Shown here piece after piece: positions 1 through 7,499 of a DNA stretch of 37,039 nt. The DNA comes from Microthrixaceae bacterium (lineage in GTDB: Bacteria; Actinomycetota; Acidimicrobiia; Acidimicrobiales; Microtrichaceae). Under the pieces are notes generated by a model. The model had not been told where the DNA came from. It ran no database searches and saw only the letters and a list, made by a program, of their open reading frames with translations. Position 1 is the first letter of the stretch. Each line of letters starts with the position of its first letter. A program made the translations under genes and the position numbers. The DNA lies in assembly GCA_019694615.1 (NCBI GenBank), contig JAIBBP010000116.1, forward strand, positions 1 to 37,039. The letters are read 5' to 3'.

Positions 1-33
1 ATCGTCGCCGTTCATTCCCTAGAAACCAGTGGT

Positions 34-67
34 CGTTCTGTGATCGTGCGGTCACGAACACAGAACG
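34..67. terminator. Hairpin downstream of ipdC, GTTCTGT family
   Basis: Inverted repeat with 15-base arms (34-48 and 53-67, one mismatch) around a 4-base loop. The arms start CGTTCTGTG and end CACAGAACG. It lies 21 bases beyond the ipdC stop on the minus strand, as expected for a terminator of ipdABC. There is no T-tract, which is common for terminators of high-GC actinobacteria. It shares its outer 7 bases with three other hairpins in the window. Confidence 0.6.
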
Positions 68-88
68 GTCCGCCGTCCGGCGACCCGC

Positions 89-1198
89 TCAGGCTCCCAG
101 GCGAGCGAGGGTTGCCTCGGCTTCCGCAACGATACGGGCGATCACCTCGGCGACGCTCGGCAATTCCTCGATCGAGCCAACCACTTGGCCCGTCGGAAGG
201 ATGCCCGCCTCGACCTTGCCATCGACGACCCCGGCCTTGGTCATCATCGGTGCATTCGCTGCCAACGCGAGTTGGGCCCACGTGAGGTCCTGCGCCTTGC
301 GCATCTCCAGACCGCTCTTGACGAGCTCCCGCAACGGCGTTCCGGACAGCTTCGCGAACCGCAGCGCGTTGCGCGCCGCCGCGGGGAACCGCACCGCCGC
401 CGGTGTCTTTTCGAGCGAGTCGATCATGTCGGTGCGGATCACCCGTTGTGGGGCACCGTCGATCGCTGAGGTGACGACCGTGCCGGTCACCGGCGTGCCC
501 ACGTAGATGTCCTTGACGTGGTCGGGAACGTGGGACTCCTGGGTCAACAAGAACCTGGTGCCCATCGCGATGCCCTGCGCGCCGTACGCCAGCGCCGCGA
601 CGAGACCTCGACCGTCGTAGAAACCGCCGGCACCGAGCACGGGCACACCCGACCCCTCCGTAGCGTCGACCACAGCGGGCAGAAGCAACGAAGTCGGTGT
701 GGCTCCGGTGTGTCCGCCGCCCTCACCGCCTTGCGCGATCAGCGCGCTGACGCCGATTTTGACCATCTTCTCGGCGTGGCGCTTCGCTCCGACCGTCACG
801 ATCGTGGCGAGACCCGCGTCGTTGAGCCGCGCCACCACGTCGGGCGAGGGAGCGCCGGCGAACGACGCCACCTTCACGCCCTCGGCGACCATGACCTCGA
901 TGCGATCGAGCAGATCGGCCTGGTTCGGCAAAAGGTTGACGCCGAACGGGTTGGACGTGCGCGACTTCACCTTGCCGATGGCGGTCCTGAGCTCGGGCAG
1001 CGTCATCGTGGCCGAAGCGAGGATGCCCAGGCCGCCGGCCTCACACGTCGCCGACGTGAGGCGTGCGCCCGAAACCCAACCCATCCCGGTCTGCACGATC
1101 GGGAACTTCACCCCAAACAGGTCACAGAGCGGCGTCTGCAGCGCGGAGCCGACAGGAACGCGGAACGGCTCGCCGAGTTGCGGAGTGTCTCCGCTCAT
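89..1198 (-). CDS. ipdC: IpdC-like flavin-dependent reductase/oxidase (nitronate monooxygenase family)
   Basis: 369-residue TIM-barrel flavoprotein of the 2-nitropropane dioxygenase/nitronate monooxygenase family. FMN-binding landmarks are visible: the N-terminal FPIVQTGMG strand-loop, the AQGGEGGGHTG loop with the usual active-site His, and the glycine-rich GAGGFYDGRGL phosphate loop followed by GIAMGTRFLLT. In mycobacteria and rhodococci the member of this family encoded directly after ipdAB is IpdC, which acts on a CoA-thioester intermediate of steroid C/D-ring (HIP) breakdown. The ATG overlaps the ipdB stop in ATGA, so the two are translationally coupled. The product name rests on family plus synteny; on sequence alone it could be another nitronate monooxygenase-like enzyme. 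Confidence 0.85.
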   Translation of the reverse strand: MSGDTPQLGEPFRVPVGSALQTPLCDLFGVKFPIVQTGMGWVSGARLTSATCEAGGLGILASATMTLPELRTAIGKVKSRTSNPFGVNLLPNQADLLDRIEVMVAEGVKVASFAGAPSPDVVARLNDAGLATIVTVGAKRHAEKMVKIGVSALIAQGGEGGGHTGATPTSLLLPAVVDATEGSGVPVLGAGGFYDGRGLVAALAYGAQGIAMGTRFLLTQESHVPDHVKDIYVGTPVTGTVVTSAIDGAPQRVIRTDMIDSLEKTPAAVRFPAAARNALRFAKLSGTPLRELVKSGLEMRKAQDLTWAQLALAANAPMMTKAGVVDGKVEAGILPTGQVVGSIEELPSVAEVIARIVAEAEATLARLGA

Positions 1199-1980
1199 GG
1201 GTTTGGCACTTCCTTCTCACGGAGTCCGCGCGGATCGATCACCTCGCGCATGAGGCGCAGCTCCTCGTCGGTGGGCAGGCGCGACTCGGGAACGTCGGTC
1301 GGAATCACCAGCTCGAAACCGGTCGCGTCGACAATCTCCTCGACGGTCACGCCGGGGTGAACCGAGCGAAGCCGCATGGTGTTGTCGGGCGTCTCGAAGT
1401 CGAACACTCCCAGGTTGCTGACGACGCGGCGGATCTCGTGGAAACGCGACGCCACCGGACCCAGCTCACGAGCGCGGTCGTAGCCGACACCGCACACGAC
1501 GTCGACGGCTTCGACGAACACCTTCGGGTTGTGATTTGGAACCCAGTAGCTGGTCGTGTGGTTGATCGTGTTTCCCGGTGCTCCGCGGAAACCGAGGAGC
1601 TGGCTGCGCGGCTGATGCCAGTCACCGATGCAGGCGATGTTCTGGTTGCCCCAACGGTCGACCTGTGTGGCGCCCATCATCACGTGACGCTTGCCGTTCC
1701 ACAGGACGGTGAACATCTGGGGGTACGGATTCCACGCCTCGACCACAGCGCCCGAAGGATCGGCGCCCGGCGGGAGCGGGTTGGCGGCGAAGCCGCCGAA
1801 CCCATCTGTCATCACGAGGTCCGGCTCGAAGGCCTCACGGGCGAGGCGACCTCCGACCATCGGGATGGTGCCGATGGGGTTACAGAGACGCTCGCCGTCA
1901 CCTCGGAAAGCCTCGGCGACTGCGACGGCGCACACCTCGGCCCGAGTCGGGGGGCCGTCCTGGATCTCGATCGTGCTCAC
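1195..1980 (-). CDS. ipdB: IpdB, beta subunit of steroid C/D-ring-opening CoA-transferase-like hydrolase
   Basis: 261-residue class I CoA-transferase beta-subunit fold. Family features include ERLCNPIGTIPMVGGRLA near the N-terminus, the VMTDGFGG segment, and the central KRHVMMGATQVDRWGNQN block. The length matches mycobacterial IpdB (about 250). IpdAB hydrolytically opens the last steroid ring (COCHEA-CoA) in cholesterol catabolism. The start is GTG at 1980, which overlaps the ipdA stop as GTGA; a longer open frame exists upstream but runs antiparallel inside ipdA and is not credible. It is the middle gene of an overlapping ipdA-ipdB-ipdC set, consistent with stoichiometric synthesis of the two subunits. 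Confidence 0.92.
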   Translation of the reverse strand: MSTIEIQDGPPTRAEVCAVAVAEAFRGDGERLCNPIGTIPMVGGRLAREAFEPDLVMTDGFGGFAANPLPPGADPSGAVVEAWNPYPQMFTVLWNGKRHVMMGATQVDRWGNQNIACIGDWHQPRSQLLGFRGAPGNTINHTTSYWVPNHNPKVFVEAVDVVCGVGYDRARELGPVASRFHEIRRVVSNLGVFDFETPDNTMRLRSVHPGVTVEEIVDATGFELVIPTDVPESRLPTDEELRLMREVIDPRGLREKEVPNP

Positions 1981-2849
1981 GACGCCACCCCCACCAGCTT
2001 CTGGTATTCGTCCTCGGTCACATCCAGGTACTTCGCCTTGAAGGCGTCCCACGCCTCGTCGGACTTCGCCGTCGCCGCGTACTCCTTTTGAAAGGCCTCG
2101 TCGCGGGCGTAATCGGGCGGGCACTCGGTGAAGTGCGCCGCGCCGGGGCGCTCGATGACACCGGTGGTCATCAGGCGGCTGATCCGCTGCGTGTGAAACG
2201 AGCCATACTTCGGGAAGTCCTCGGTGGGAATGATCTGCTCGGTGCTCATGAAGCATTCCTTGGCCGCCATCGCCATCAGGTCGTCCATGTACAGATCCTG
2301 GTTGAGGAACTGTCCGTTGCCGCCCTGATCGGCTCGGTTCATGTGGATGAAGGCCACGTCGAGTTCGATCGCTGGGACCGCGACCAACTCCTCGCCCTCG
2401 CCGCCGTCGGGTCCAGGGTACGGCGACCGCACCATCTCGAACTGGGGCATGACCCGGAGAAGGTCGGTTCCCATGCCGGCACGGCACGGCAGGAACGGTA
2501 CGCGCCACGCGGCGGCCTGCAGGCCGAGCAGCAGCATGCCTTCGTCGAGCTCGGTCGCCTCCACTGTGCCGTTCTGGCGGGCGTTCCGGAAGTGGGGCTC
2601 GAGCGGAATCGAGTCGAGCGACACGAACCCGTACACCGCCCGCTTCACCTTGCCGGCACGGCACAACAGGCCGATGTCGGGGCCGCCGTAACTGACTACG
2701 GTGAGGTCCTTCAGGTCGCTGCGCAACAGCTCGCGAACCAACGACATCGGCTTGCGGCGCGAGCCCCAACCCCCGATGCCGATGGTCATTCCATCGCGAA
2801 GGCGACTCACGACCTCGGCCTCGGTCGTTCGCTTGTCGGGTATGGCCAT
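1977..2849 (-). CDS. ipdA: IpdA, alpha subunit of steroid C/D-ring-opening CoA-transferase-like hydrolase
   Basis: 290-residue class I CoA-transferase alpha subunit. It closely follows mycobacterial IpdA as I remember it: MTIGIGGWGSRRKPM at residues 21-35, VSYGGPDIGLLCRAGKVKR at 52-70, GFVSLDS at 74-80, and the LDEGM motif at 101-105. The Glu of that motif should be the catalytic residue known as Glu105 in M. tuberculosis IpdA. With IpdB it forms the hydrolase that opens the final steroid ring during growth on cholesterol-type substrates. ATG at 2849 is preceded by AGGGGA. A perfect 31-base palindrome (2895-2925) lies 45 bases upstream and is the likely repressor site. Confidence 0.95.
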   Translation of the reverse strand: MAIPDKRTTEAEVVSRLRDGMTIGIGGWGSRRKPMSLVRELLRSDLKDLTVVSYGGPDIGLLCRAGKVKRAVYGFVSLDSIPLEPHFRNARQNGTVEATELDEGMLLLGLQAAAWRVPFLPCRAGMGTDLLRVMPQFEMVRSPYPGPDGGEGEELVAVPAIELDVAFIHMNRADQGGNGQFLNQDLYMDDLMAMAAKECFMSTEQIIPTEDFPKYGSFHTQRISRLMTTGVIERPGAAHFTECPPDYARDEAFQKEYAATAKSDEAWDAFKAKYLDVTEDEYQKLVGVAS

Positions 2850-2894
2850 GACGTCCCCTGATGCGGTTCAGCGCGCCGACCGGCTCGTCGGACG

Positions 2895-2925
2895 CAGCGG
2901 ATCTGACGGTCCGTCAGATCCGCTG
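2895..2925. promoter_or_regulatory. Palindromic operator upstream of ipdABC
   Basis: Perfect 31-base palindrome with 15-base arms and a central T at 2910. The core TCTGACGGTCCGTCAGA (2902-2918) recurs, with one to a few changes, at 4433, 6931 and 32036, each time at the promoter of acyl-CoA or SDR-type catabolic genes. It lies 45 bases before the ipdA ATG. The symmetry and size fit a TetR-family dimer site; the motif does not match the KstR or KstR2 consensus that I remember. Confidence 0.75.
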
Positions 2926-3005
2926 GCAACCGTAGACTGGGCGGGCAACGCCGGTCGACCTGTGAACCGTCATCGGTGCCGACCGGTATTCGCTCGATCC
3001 GCCGA

Positions 3006-3011
3006 TAGCGT
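3006..3011 (+). promoter_or_regulatory. Candidate -10 box for the lipoprotein gene
   Basis: TAGCGT lies 29 bases before the GTG start at 3041, and a strong GGAGGA ribosome-binding site sits at 3029-3034. This gene therefore looks conventionally led, unlike several neighbours. No convincing -35 box is seen. Confidence 0.35.
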
Positions 3012-3040
3012 GGAGCCGCACTCGACCCGGAGGATCCTTC

Positions 3041-3607
3041 GTGCCCGCTCGCCGTTTCATCGCCATCCCGCTCATCGCCGTCGCGTCGCTCGGCCTCACC
3101 GCGTGCGGTGGCGACGACAAGGCCGATGACACCACCAGCACGACCAAGGCCTCGTCAGACTCAGAGGCCACCGAGACGACGGTCGCTGGCGGCGAAACCG
3201 GCACCACTCCGACAACCATGTCGGCCGAGCAGTTCGACGACGCGATCGCCGAGGCTCGCGACCAGGTCGAGTCCGCTGGTGACGACTTCTGCAAGGTCGC
3301 CGCGGCCGCCAACGGCGTCGCGACTCAGCCTCCCGCCGACGCCGACCAGGCGAAAAAGCTGTACGCCATCTATGCCGACATCTTCCGTCAGGTCGCCGAT
3401 CTGGCTCCCGCCGACTCCGGCATCGACGCCGACGGGCTCCGCGATGCTGCCGACAAGGTCGAGGCCGAGGCCGAGACCTTCGACGCTGCGAGCGCCGACC
3501 CGTCCGGCATGCCGAAGACGCTGTCAGACCCCGCCGTCAGCGAGATGATGGTGAAGGTCGGGGAAGTGATCCAGAACGACTGTGCCGGCGCTCCCGCCGG
3601 CGAATGA
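3041..3607 (+). CDS. Putative secreted lipoprotein of unknown function
   Basis: 188 residues. The N-terminus has basic residues (ARR), a hydrophobic core and the lipobox LTAC (Cys22), so it is probably exported by Sec and anchored as a lipoprotein. A Thr/Ser/Asp/Glu-rich linker (about residues 23-58) leads to an acidic, alanine-rich helical domain with one Cys in DDFCKVAAAANG and one near the C-terminus (QNDCAG). I recognise no family. The GTG start is chosen because GGAGGA sits 6 bases upstream. It lies on the opposite strand between ipdA and echA20, which are neighbours in mycobacteria; a role in substrate capture would be speculation. Confidence 0.8.
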   Translation: MPARRFIAIPLIAVASLGLTACGGDDKADDTTSTTKASSDSEATETTVAGGETGTTPTTMSAEQFDDAIAEARDQVESAGDDFCKVAAAANGVATQPPADADQAKKLYAIYADIFRQVADLAPADSGIDADGLRDAADKVEAEAETFDAASADPSGMPKTLSDPAVSEMMVKVGEVIQNDCAGAPAGE

Positions 3608-3654
3608 TCCGACAAGCGACCCTTTCGTGATCATCGGCGGCCCGTAGGGTCGGC

Positions 3655-4413
3655 CTACTTGGTGTAGGTGGCGTCGCGCTTCTCGACGAACGCGTCCCGC
3701 GCTTCGTCCGACACGCCCGACAGGTTGAGCTCGAAGGTGAAGCCCTGCTCGAACCGGTAGCTGCGCTTGACGTCGACCGGGTCGATCGCGTTGAGCGACT
3801 CTTTCGCCCGACGGATGACGAATCGCGACTTGGTGCAGATCTTCTCGGCGATCTCGAACGCCGCGGCGCGCAGCTCGTCACGAGGGACGACCCGCGCCAC
3901 CGATCCGTACGCGTGGAGGACCGACGCGTCGACCGGCTCGGCGGTGTAGACCATCTCGCGCATCTTGTGCTGTGGAACGAGGCGGGCGAGGTGGGTTGCC
4001 GCACCCAGCGCCCCCTGGTTCACCTCGGGGAGTCCGAATCGCGTGCCCTCCGCAGCGACGATCACGTCCGCGTTCCCGATGAGGCCGATACCGCCGCCCA
4101 GGCAGAAGTCCTGCACCGCAGCAATGACGGGCACCTCGCATTCGTAGACCGCGGCGAAGGCTGCGTAGCAGCCGCGGTTCGCGCCCAGCAGCGCGTCGAA
4201 ACCCTCGGTGTTCTGCATCTCCTTGATGTCGACCCCGGCGTTGAAGCCCTTGCCCTCCGCCCGGAGCACCAGCGCGCCGACCTGAGGATCGCGCCCAGCA
4301 GCGGTGATCACCTCAGCCAGATCGAACCAGCCGGCGACGGTGAGCGCGTTGACCGGCGGGTTGTCCATGACGACCTCGGCGATGCCGTCCGCAATCGTGC
4401 AGTTGATGGGCAT
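3655..4413 (-). CDS. echA20: EchA20-like crotonase (steroid C/D-ring hydrolase)
   Basis: 252-residue crotonase-fold protein. DNPPVNAL, the oxyanion segment GFNAGVDIKEMQ, GGGIGLIGNADVIVA, FGLPEVNQGALGAATHLARL and the tail EQGFTFELNLSGVSDEARDAF agree very closely with mycobacterial EchA20, which hydrolytically opens HIEC-CoA immediately before IpdAB acts. The start is ATG at 4413, preceded by GGAGGA; an in-frame TTG at 4431 would put the ribosome-binding site inside the coding region and is rejected. It is divergent from the SDR at 4476, and the palindromic operator at 4433-4449 lies between them. The order SDR<>echA20-(lipoprotein)-ipdA-ipdB-ipdC parallels the mycobacterial locus. Confidence 0.93.
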   Translation of the reverse strand: MPINCTIADGIAEVVMDNPPVNALTVAGWFDLAEVITAAGRDPQVGALVLRAEGKGFNAGVDIKEMQNTEGFDALLGANRGCYAAFAAVYECEVPVIAAVQDFCLGGGIGLIGNADVIVAAEGTRFGLPEVNQGALGAATHLARLVPQHKMREMVYTAEPVDASVLHAYGSVARVVPRDELRAAAFEIAEKICTKSRFVIRRAKESLNAIDPVDVKRSYRFEQGFTFELNLSGVSDEARDAFVEKRDATYTK

Positions 4414-4432
4414 TTGGTCCTCCCTCGGCAAA

Positions 4433-4449
4433 TCTGACGTTCCGTCAGA
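4433..4449. promoter_or_regulatory. Palindromic operator between echA20 and SDR
   Basis: TCTGACGTTCCGTCAGA differs from the 2902-2918 site by one base. It lies 19 bases before the echA20 ATG and 26 bases before the SDR ATG, immediately upstream of that gene's candidate -10 box. A bound repressor could control both divergent promoters. Confidence 0.75.
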
Positions 4450-4463
4450 TGCGCCGAGGACAG

Positions 4464-4469
4464 TACCGT
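4464..4469 (+). promoter_or_regulatory. Candidate -10 box, leaderless SDR promoter
   Basis: TACCGT ends 6 bases before the ATG at 4476, and no ribosome-binding site is present. This fits a TANNNT -10 box driving a leaderless transcript. The operator at 4433-4449 would cover the -35 side. Confidence 0.45.
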
Positions 4470-4475
4470 GTCGAC

Positions 4476-5261
4476 ATGTTGAGCATCGACTTCAGCGGCC
4501 AGGTCGTCATCGTGACCGGCGGCACCAAGGGCATCGGTCGGACCATCTGCGAACGCTTCCTCGACCTCGGCGCCGAGGTGCTCACGTGCGGCCGGACCGA
4601 GCCTGCTGATCTCCCGTCAGCCGGTGGTCGCGCGGCCGTCTTCCTCGCTTGTGACGTCCGTGACCCCAAACAGGTCGACGGCCTGGTGAGCGACGCCGAA
4701 CGCCGGTGGGGCCGCGTCGATGTCGTCGTCAACAACGCCGGAGGCTCCCCGCACGTCGAGGCCGCTACTGCTTCGCCCCGCTTCAGCGAATCGATCATCC
4801 GGTTGAACCTGATGGCGCCACTTCACCTTGCCCAGCGAGCGAACTCGGTGATGCAGCGCCAGGAGTCGGGTGGCACGATCGTGAACGTCGCATCGGTCTC
4901 GGGGGTACGTCCGTCGCCGGGTACCGCGGCGTACGGTGCCGCCAAGGCGGGCCTGCTCAACCTCACCCAATCGCTCGCAGTCGAGTGGGCTCCCAAGGTG
5001 CGCGTCAACGCCGTCACCTGCGGTCTCATCGAGACCGAGCAGGCCGATCTGCACTACGGCGACGCCGAGGGTGTCGCGGCCGTCGCGGCAACGGTGCCGC
5101 TGGGCCGCATGGGGACACCAACTGACGTCGCTGACACATGTGTCTACCTCGCGTCGCCGCTCGCGTCCTACGTGAGCGGGGCTCAGATCCTGTTGCACGG
5201 CGGCGGGGAACGGCCGGCGTTCCTGGGGGCGTCCACCGCCGAGGCATCGACCGGGGGCTGA
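4476..5261 (+). CDS. SDR-family NAD(P)-dependent oxidoreductase, steroid-locus type
   Basis: 261-residue classical short-chain dehydrogenase: cofactor motif TGGTKGIG (residues 14-21), NNAGG in the central strand, and the catalytic Ser (VASVSGV) and Tyr/Lys (YGAAK), all present. Its position, divergent from echA20 behind a shared operator, parallels Rv3549c in M. tuberculosis, so it probably oxidises or reduces a C/D-ring CoA intermediate; the substrate cannot be read from sequence. ATG at 4476 is preferred because an upstream ATG at 4449 lies inside the operator palindrome and a -10-like TACCGT sits just before 4476. A large hairpin (5279-5334) follows the stop. Confidence 0.9.
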   Translation: MLSIDFSGQVVIVTGGTKGIGRTICERFLDLGAEVLTCGRTEPADLPSAGGRAAVFLACDVRDPKQVDGLVSDAERRWGRVDVVVNNAGGSPHVEAATASPRFSESIIRLNLMAPLHLAQRANSVMQRQESGGTIVNVASVSGVRPSPGTAAYGAAKAGLLNLTQSLAVEWAPKVRVNAVTCGLIETEQADLHYGDAEGVAAVAATVPLGRMGTPTDVADTCVYLASPLASYVSGAQILLHGGGERPAFLGASTAEASTGG

Positions 5262-5278
5262 GGAGCCGAGCCACCCAA

Positions 5279-5334
5279 CCTGTTCTGTTGTACGAAGCGC
5301 GCGGCTGGGCGCGCGCTTTGTACAACAGAACGGG
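5279..5334. terminator. Large hairpin after SDR, GTTCTGT family
   Basis: Two 25-base arms (5279-5303 and 5310-5334, two mismatches) around a 6-base loop, starting 17 bases after the SDR stop. The outer part carries GTTCTGT and ACAGAAC; the inner stem is alternating GC (GCGCGCG). There is no T-tract. It probably terminates the SDR transcript before the next gene at 5400. Confidence 0.65.
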
Positions 5335-5387
5335 TTCGGGTTCACTCATCGGCGCCCTGGATCCGCGCCGCGCCACGTCGGCGCTCT

Positions 5388-5393
5388 TAGCCT
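5388..5393 (+). promoter_or_regulatory. Candidate -10 box, leaderless
   Basis: TAGCCT ends 6 bases before the GTG at 5400 and there is no ribosome-binding site, consistent with a leaderless start. Confidence 0.4.
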
Positions 5394-5399
5394 GAAGCC

Positions 5400-6086
5400 G
5401 TGAAACGGACGCTCGTACTCCTCGGACTCCCGGTATTCCTGGTGTTCGTGTGGGTCACCGGCGAGTCACGCGCTCCGGACGCGACTGCGGAGGTCTCGAT
5501 CGACACCGATCGGGTCGTCGAGGTCCGTGGCGTGGTCATCAGCCGTTTGAGCGAGGTCGGAGCTCGAAAGGTCGCCGAGACCACCGACTACGTCGATGAA
5601 GGCAGCTCCGACCTCACTTTTCGCGTCGCTCCGGATCGACTCGAGCGCGCTCTGAACGAACTCGCCCTCGTCGGCGGGTCGGTTACCGAGCAACAGGTGG
5701 AGCTCGAGCAGTTGACCGCCGACGCGGGCGACCTCGCTCAGGGCCTCGACGATCTCGACGGGTGCCTAGATGTGGTCGCATCCAACATCGGCACTGACTC
5801 CGAGGCCCTGGCCTCGGGCCTCGACACCTGTCGTGAGCAACTGGCGACCGCGACGGGTCGAGCGGAGGCCCGCCCGGAGGCGACGAGATCGGCGCTGCTC
5901 ACCGTCCACCTCAACCAGCCCAGCACCAGGAGCATCGGGTTGACCGTGTCAGTCGGACTGCTCTCGATCCTGCTCGCGGTGATGGCGTATCTGACGATCC
6001 GGTCGACACGACACGACCATGTCTACGACATCACCGAGAAAGGACAGCCGACGCACACCGAGGACCTCTACCACCGCCGAAACTGA
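5400..6086 (+). CDS. DUF4349-like membrane-anchored protein
   Basis: 228 residues. An N-terminal hydrophobic segment (about residues 4-20) precedes a strand-rich region with LTFRVAPDRLERALNELALVGGSV at about residues 65-88, which resembles the DUF4349 pattern (VPxxxLxxALxxLxxLG). A helical, probably coiled-coil stretch follows (about 95-160, LEQLTADAGDLAQGLDDLD). A second membrane segment lies near residues 178-198 and a short basic tail faces the cytoplasm. Two Cys (GCLDVV, DTCREQ) flank the helical part and could pair outside the cell. DUF4349 proteins are envelope proteins of unknown function; the assignment is from pattern only. Confidence 0.65.
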   Translation: MKRTLVLLGLPVFLVFVWVTGESRAPDATAEVSIDTDRVVEVRGVVISRLSEVGARKVAETTDYVDEGSSDLTFRVAPDRLERALNELALVGGSVTEQQVELEQLTADAGDLAQGLDDLDGCLDVVASNIGTDSEALASGLDTCREQLATATGRAEARPEATRSALLTVHLNQPSTRSIGLTVSVGLLSILLAVMAYLTIRSTRHDHVYDITEKGQPTHTEDLYHRRN

Positions 6087-6113
6087 CGAGCCGGGTCACC
6101 GACGCAAGCGGCT

Positions 6114-6824
6114 CTACAGGAGCCGGTACCGCTGCAGGTAGCCAACCAGGTCATCGAGTCGCCCGCGATCGCCGAACTCGCTGACCATCGTTCGGGCTCG
6201 ATCGAGCCAAGCAGCGGACTCCGGTGCGCCCTCGCGAGCGGCAGACACCAGCTCGCCGATGTCTACGGCCGAGTTGAACCGTTCGCCGAGTCGTGCGATG
6301 TCGCAGCCGGCCCACCCCTCAGTAGCGACCACGACGTGATCGAGTTCAGCGGTCGACAGCTCTCGACCCCACGCGGTCTCCCAGATCCGGAACCGGCGAG
6401 CGTCCCAGTCGGGGGGCGGGACGAACACGAACCGCTCGAACCCCCCATCGGAGAACGCCTCGGGGGGAAGGTCCCACGGTGCGTGCGAAACCGCGACGAG
6501 CACCACCTCATCGATCGCCGGCGCCGTCAGGATCGTCAGCAGTTCAGCGGGATTACGCTGCGCGATCGTGTCGGTGTCATCGACAACGACGGCGTCGATC
6601 GAAGCGGCCTCACTCAGTTCCGCAGCGAGGCGGCCCGCGATGAAATGTGCGCCGCATCCGTCAATGCCGTAGAGCAGCACCCGGCGCGGCGGGCGACTCG
6701 CGGTGTCACCGAGTCCGAAGATGGTCCACGGCGCCACGACCGTCGTCCGAAGCCGGTGCACCACGGGGTACATCCCGATCACGGAATCGAGTCCTGAGTC
6801 GCGTACGGCGTGAGGAGCAGTCAC
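6114..6824 (-). CDS. AAA-ATPase-like protein with degenerate Walker A
   Basis: 236 residues. The layout is that of an AAA domain: RRVLLYGIDGCGAHFIAGRLA at the P-loop position (about 47-66), DAVVVDDTD at Walker B (78-85), VLVAVSHAPWDLPPEAF at the sensor-1 region, FERFVFVPPPDWDARR like the AAA second region of homology, and ATEGWAGCDIARL like the lid motif GFSGADI. The P-loop Lys/Thr (GKT) is replaced by GAH and the Walker B Glu is absent, so ATP hydrolysis is doubtful. The start is uncertain: GTG at 6824 or ATG at 6773; longer starts would run into the operator at 6931. It is convergent with the gene ending at 6086. Confidence 0.6.
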   Translation of the reverse strand: MTAPHAVRDSGLDSVIGMYPVVHRLRTTVVAPWTIFGLGDTASRPPRRVLLYGIDGCGAHFIAGRLAAELSEAASIDAVVVDDTDTIAQRNPAELLTILTAPAIDEVVLVAVSHAPWDLPPEAFSDGGFERFVFVPPPDWDARRFRIWETAWGRELSTAELDHVVVATEGWAGCDIARLGERFNSAVDIGELVSAAREGAPESAAWLDRARTMVSEFGDRGRLDDLVGYLQRYRLL

Positions 6825-6930
6825 AACGCGACAAGGTAAGGGGACGAAGGAGCGTCTCCTCCGGCGCAGCGGGGATTTGATCCGCCCGGCAGCGAATTGA
6901 TCCGAACGACCCACCTCGACCACGATCGGG

Positions 6931-6947
6931 CCTGACGGGCCGTCAGA
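6931..6947. promoter_or_regulatory. Palindromic operator upstream of DUF35-thiolase
   Basis: CCTGACGGGCCGTCAGA is the same 17-base pattern as at 2902, 4433 and 32036. It lies 63 bases before the DUF35 ATG at 7011 and about 107 bases before the divergent AAA-like gene. Confidence 0.7.
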
Positions 6948-7010
6948 TCCGGGCGGTTCGAACCGCGGGCACCCAGTCCGGCGGGGCATCAGATCGAGGG
7001 GGTACGTCCC

Positions 7011-7499
7011 ATGACCAGAACTCGAGTTCCGGCGATCGAAGGGTGGTTCACCCTCGATGAAGAACCACGGCTCATCGGCACGCGGTGCTCGGAGAGCGGC
7101 ACCGTCTTCTTTCCGCCCGAGACGACGATGTCACGGGCACCCGGCCACGCCACCAGCACGCTGGAGCCCGTCGAGTTGAGCCGCACCGGCACCCTGTGGA
7201 GCTACACCAACGCCGGCTACCAACCGCCGGACCCCTACATTCCGGTCACCGATCCCTACGAGCCCTTCTTCATCGCCGCGGTCGAACTCGCGGCCGAGAA
7301 GATGGTCGTCCTGGGCCAGGTCGTCGCCGGAGTCCCGGCGACGCAGCTTCGAGTCGGCGCCCAGATGGAACTGGTGCTCGACACGCTCTACAGCGACGAC
7401 GACAACGACTACCTGATGTGGAAGTGGCAGCCGATCGGCTGGACTTCCAACGCCCCCGAAGAATCCGGCGCAACCGGTGAAAGGACCGACGCGGCATGA
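7011..7499 (+). CDS. DUF35 OB-fold protein, thiolase/lipid-transfer partner
   Basis: 162 residues of the DUF35 acyl-CoA-associated family: an N-terminal rubredoxin-like zinc ribbon region (about 15-45), then an OB-fold (LSRTGTLWSYTNAG onward, including EKMVVLGQVVAG). In steroid side-chain breakdown such proteins (ChsH2, Rv3521) bind CoA substrates and form complexes with Ltp-type aldolases or thiolases. The fused-looking GTRCSESGTVFFPPE region keeps only one of the four zinc-ligand Cys, so the ribbon is probably metal-free. GAGGGGG about 10 bases upstream supports the ATG. It overlaps the downstream thiolase gene by 4 bases (ATGA), implying a 1:1 complex. Confidence 0.85.
   Translation: MTRTRVPAIEGWFTLDEEPRLIGTRCSESGTVFFPPETTMSRAPGHATSTLEPVELSRTGTLWSYTNAGYQPPDPYIPVTDPYEPFFIAAVELAAEKMVVLGQVVAGVPATQLRVGAQMELVLDTLYSDDDNDYLMWKWQPIGWTSNAPEESGATGERTDAA

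Noticed and set aside
2895-2925. 31-base palindrome read as a transcription terminator
   Set aside because: It lies upstream of both flanking genes, not after a stop codon, and its core recurs at three other promoters, so an operator is the better reading.
3616-3652. Possible terminator between the lipoprotein gene and echA20
   Set aside because: Only 7-base arms (CGACCCT/AGGGTCG) with a long loop; too weak to list.
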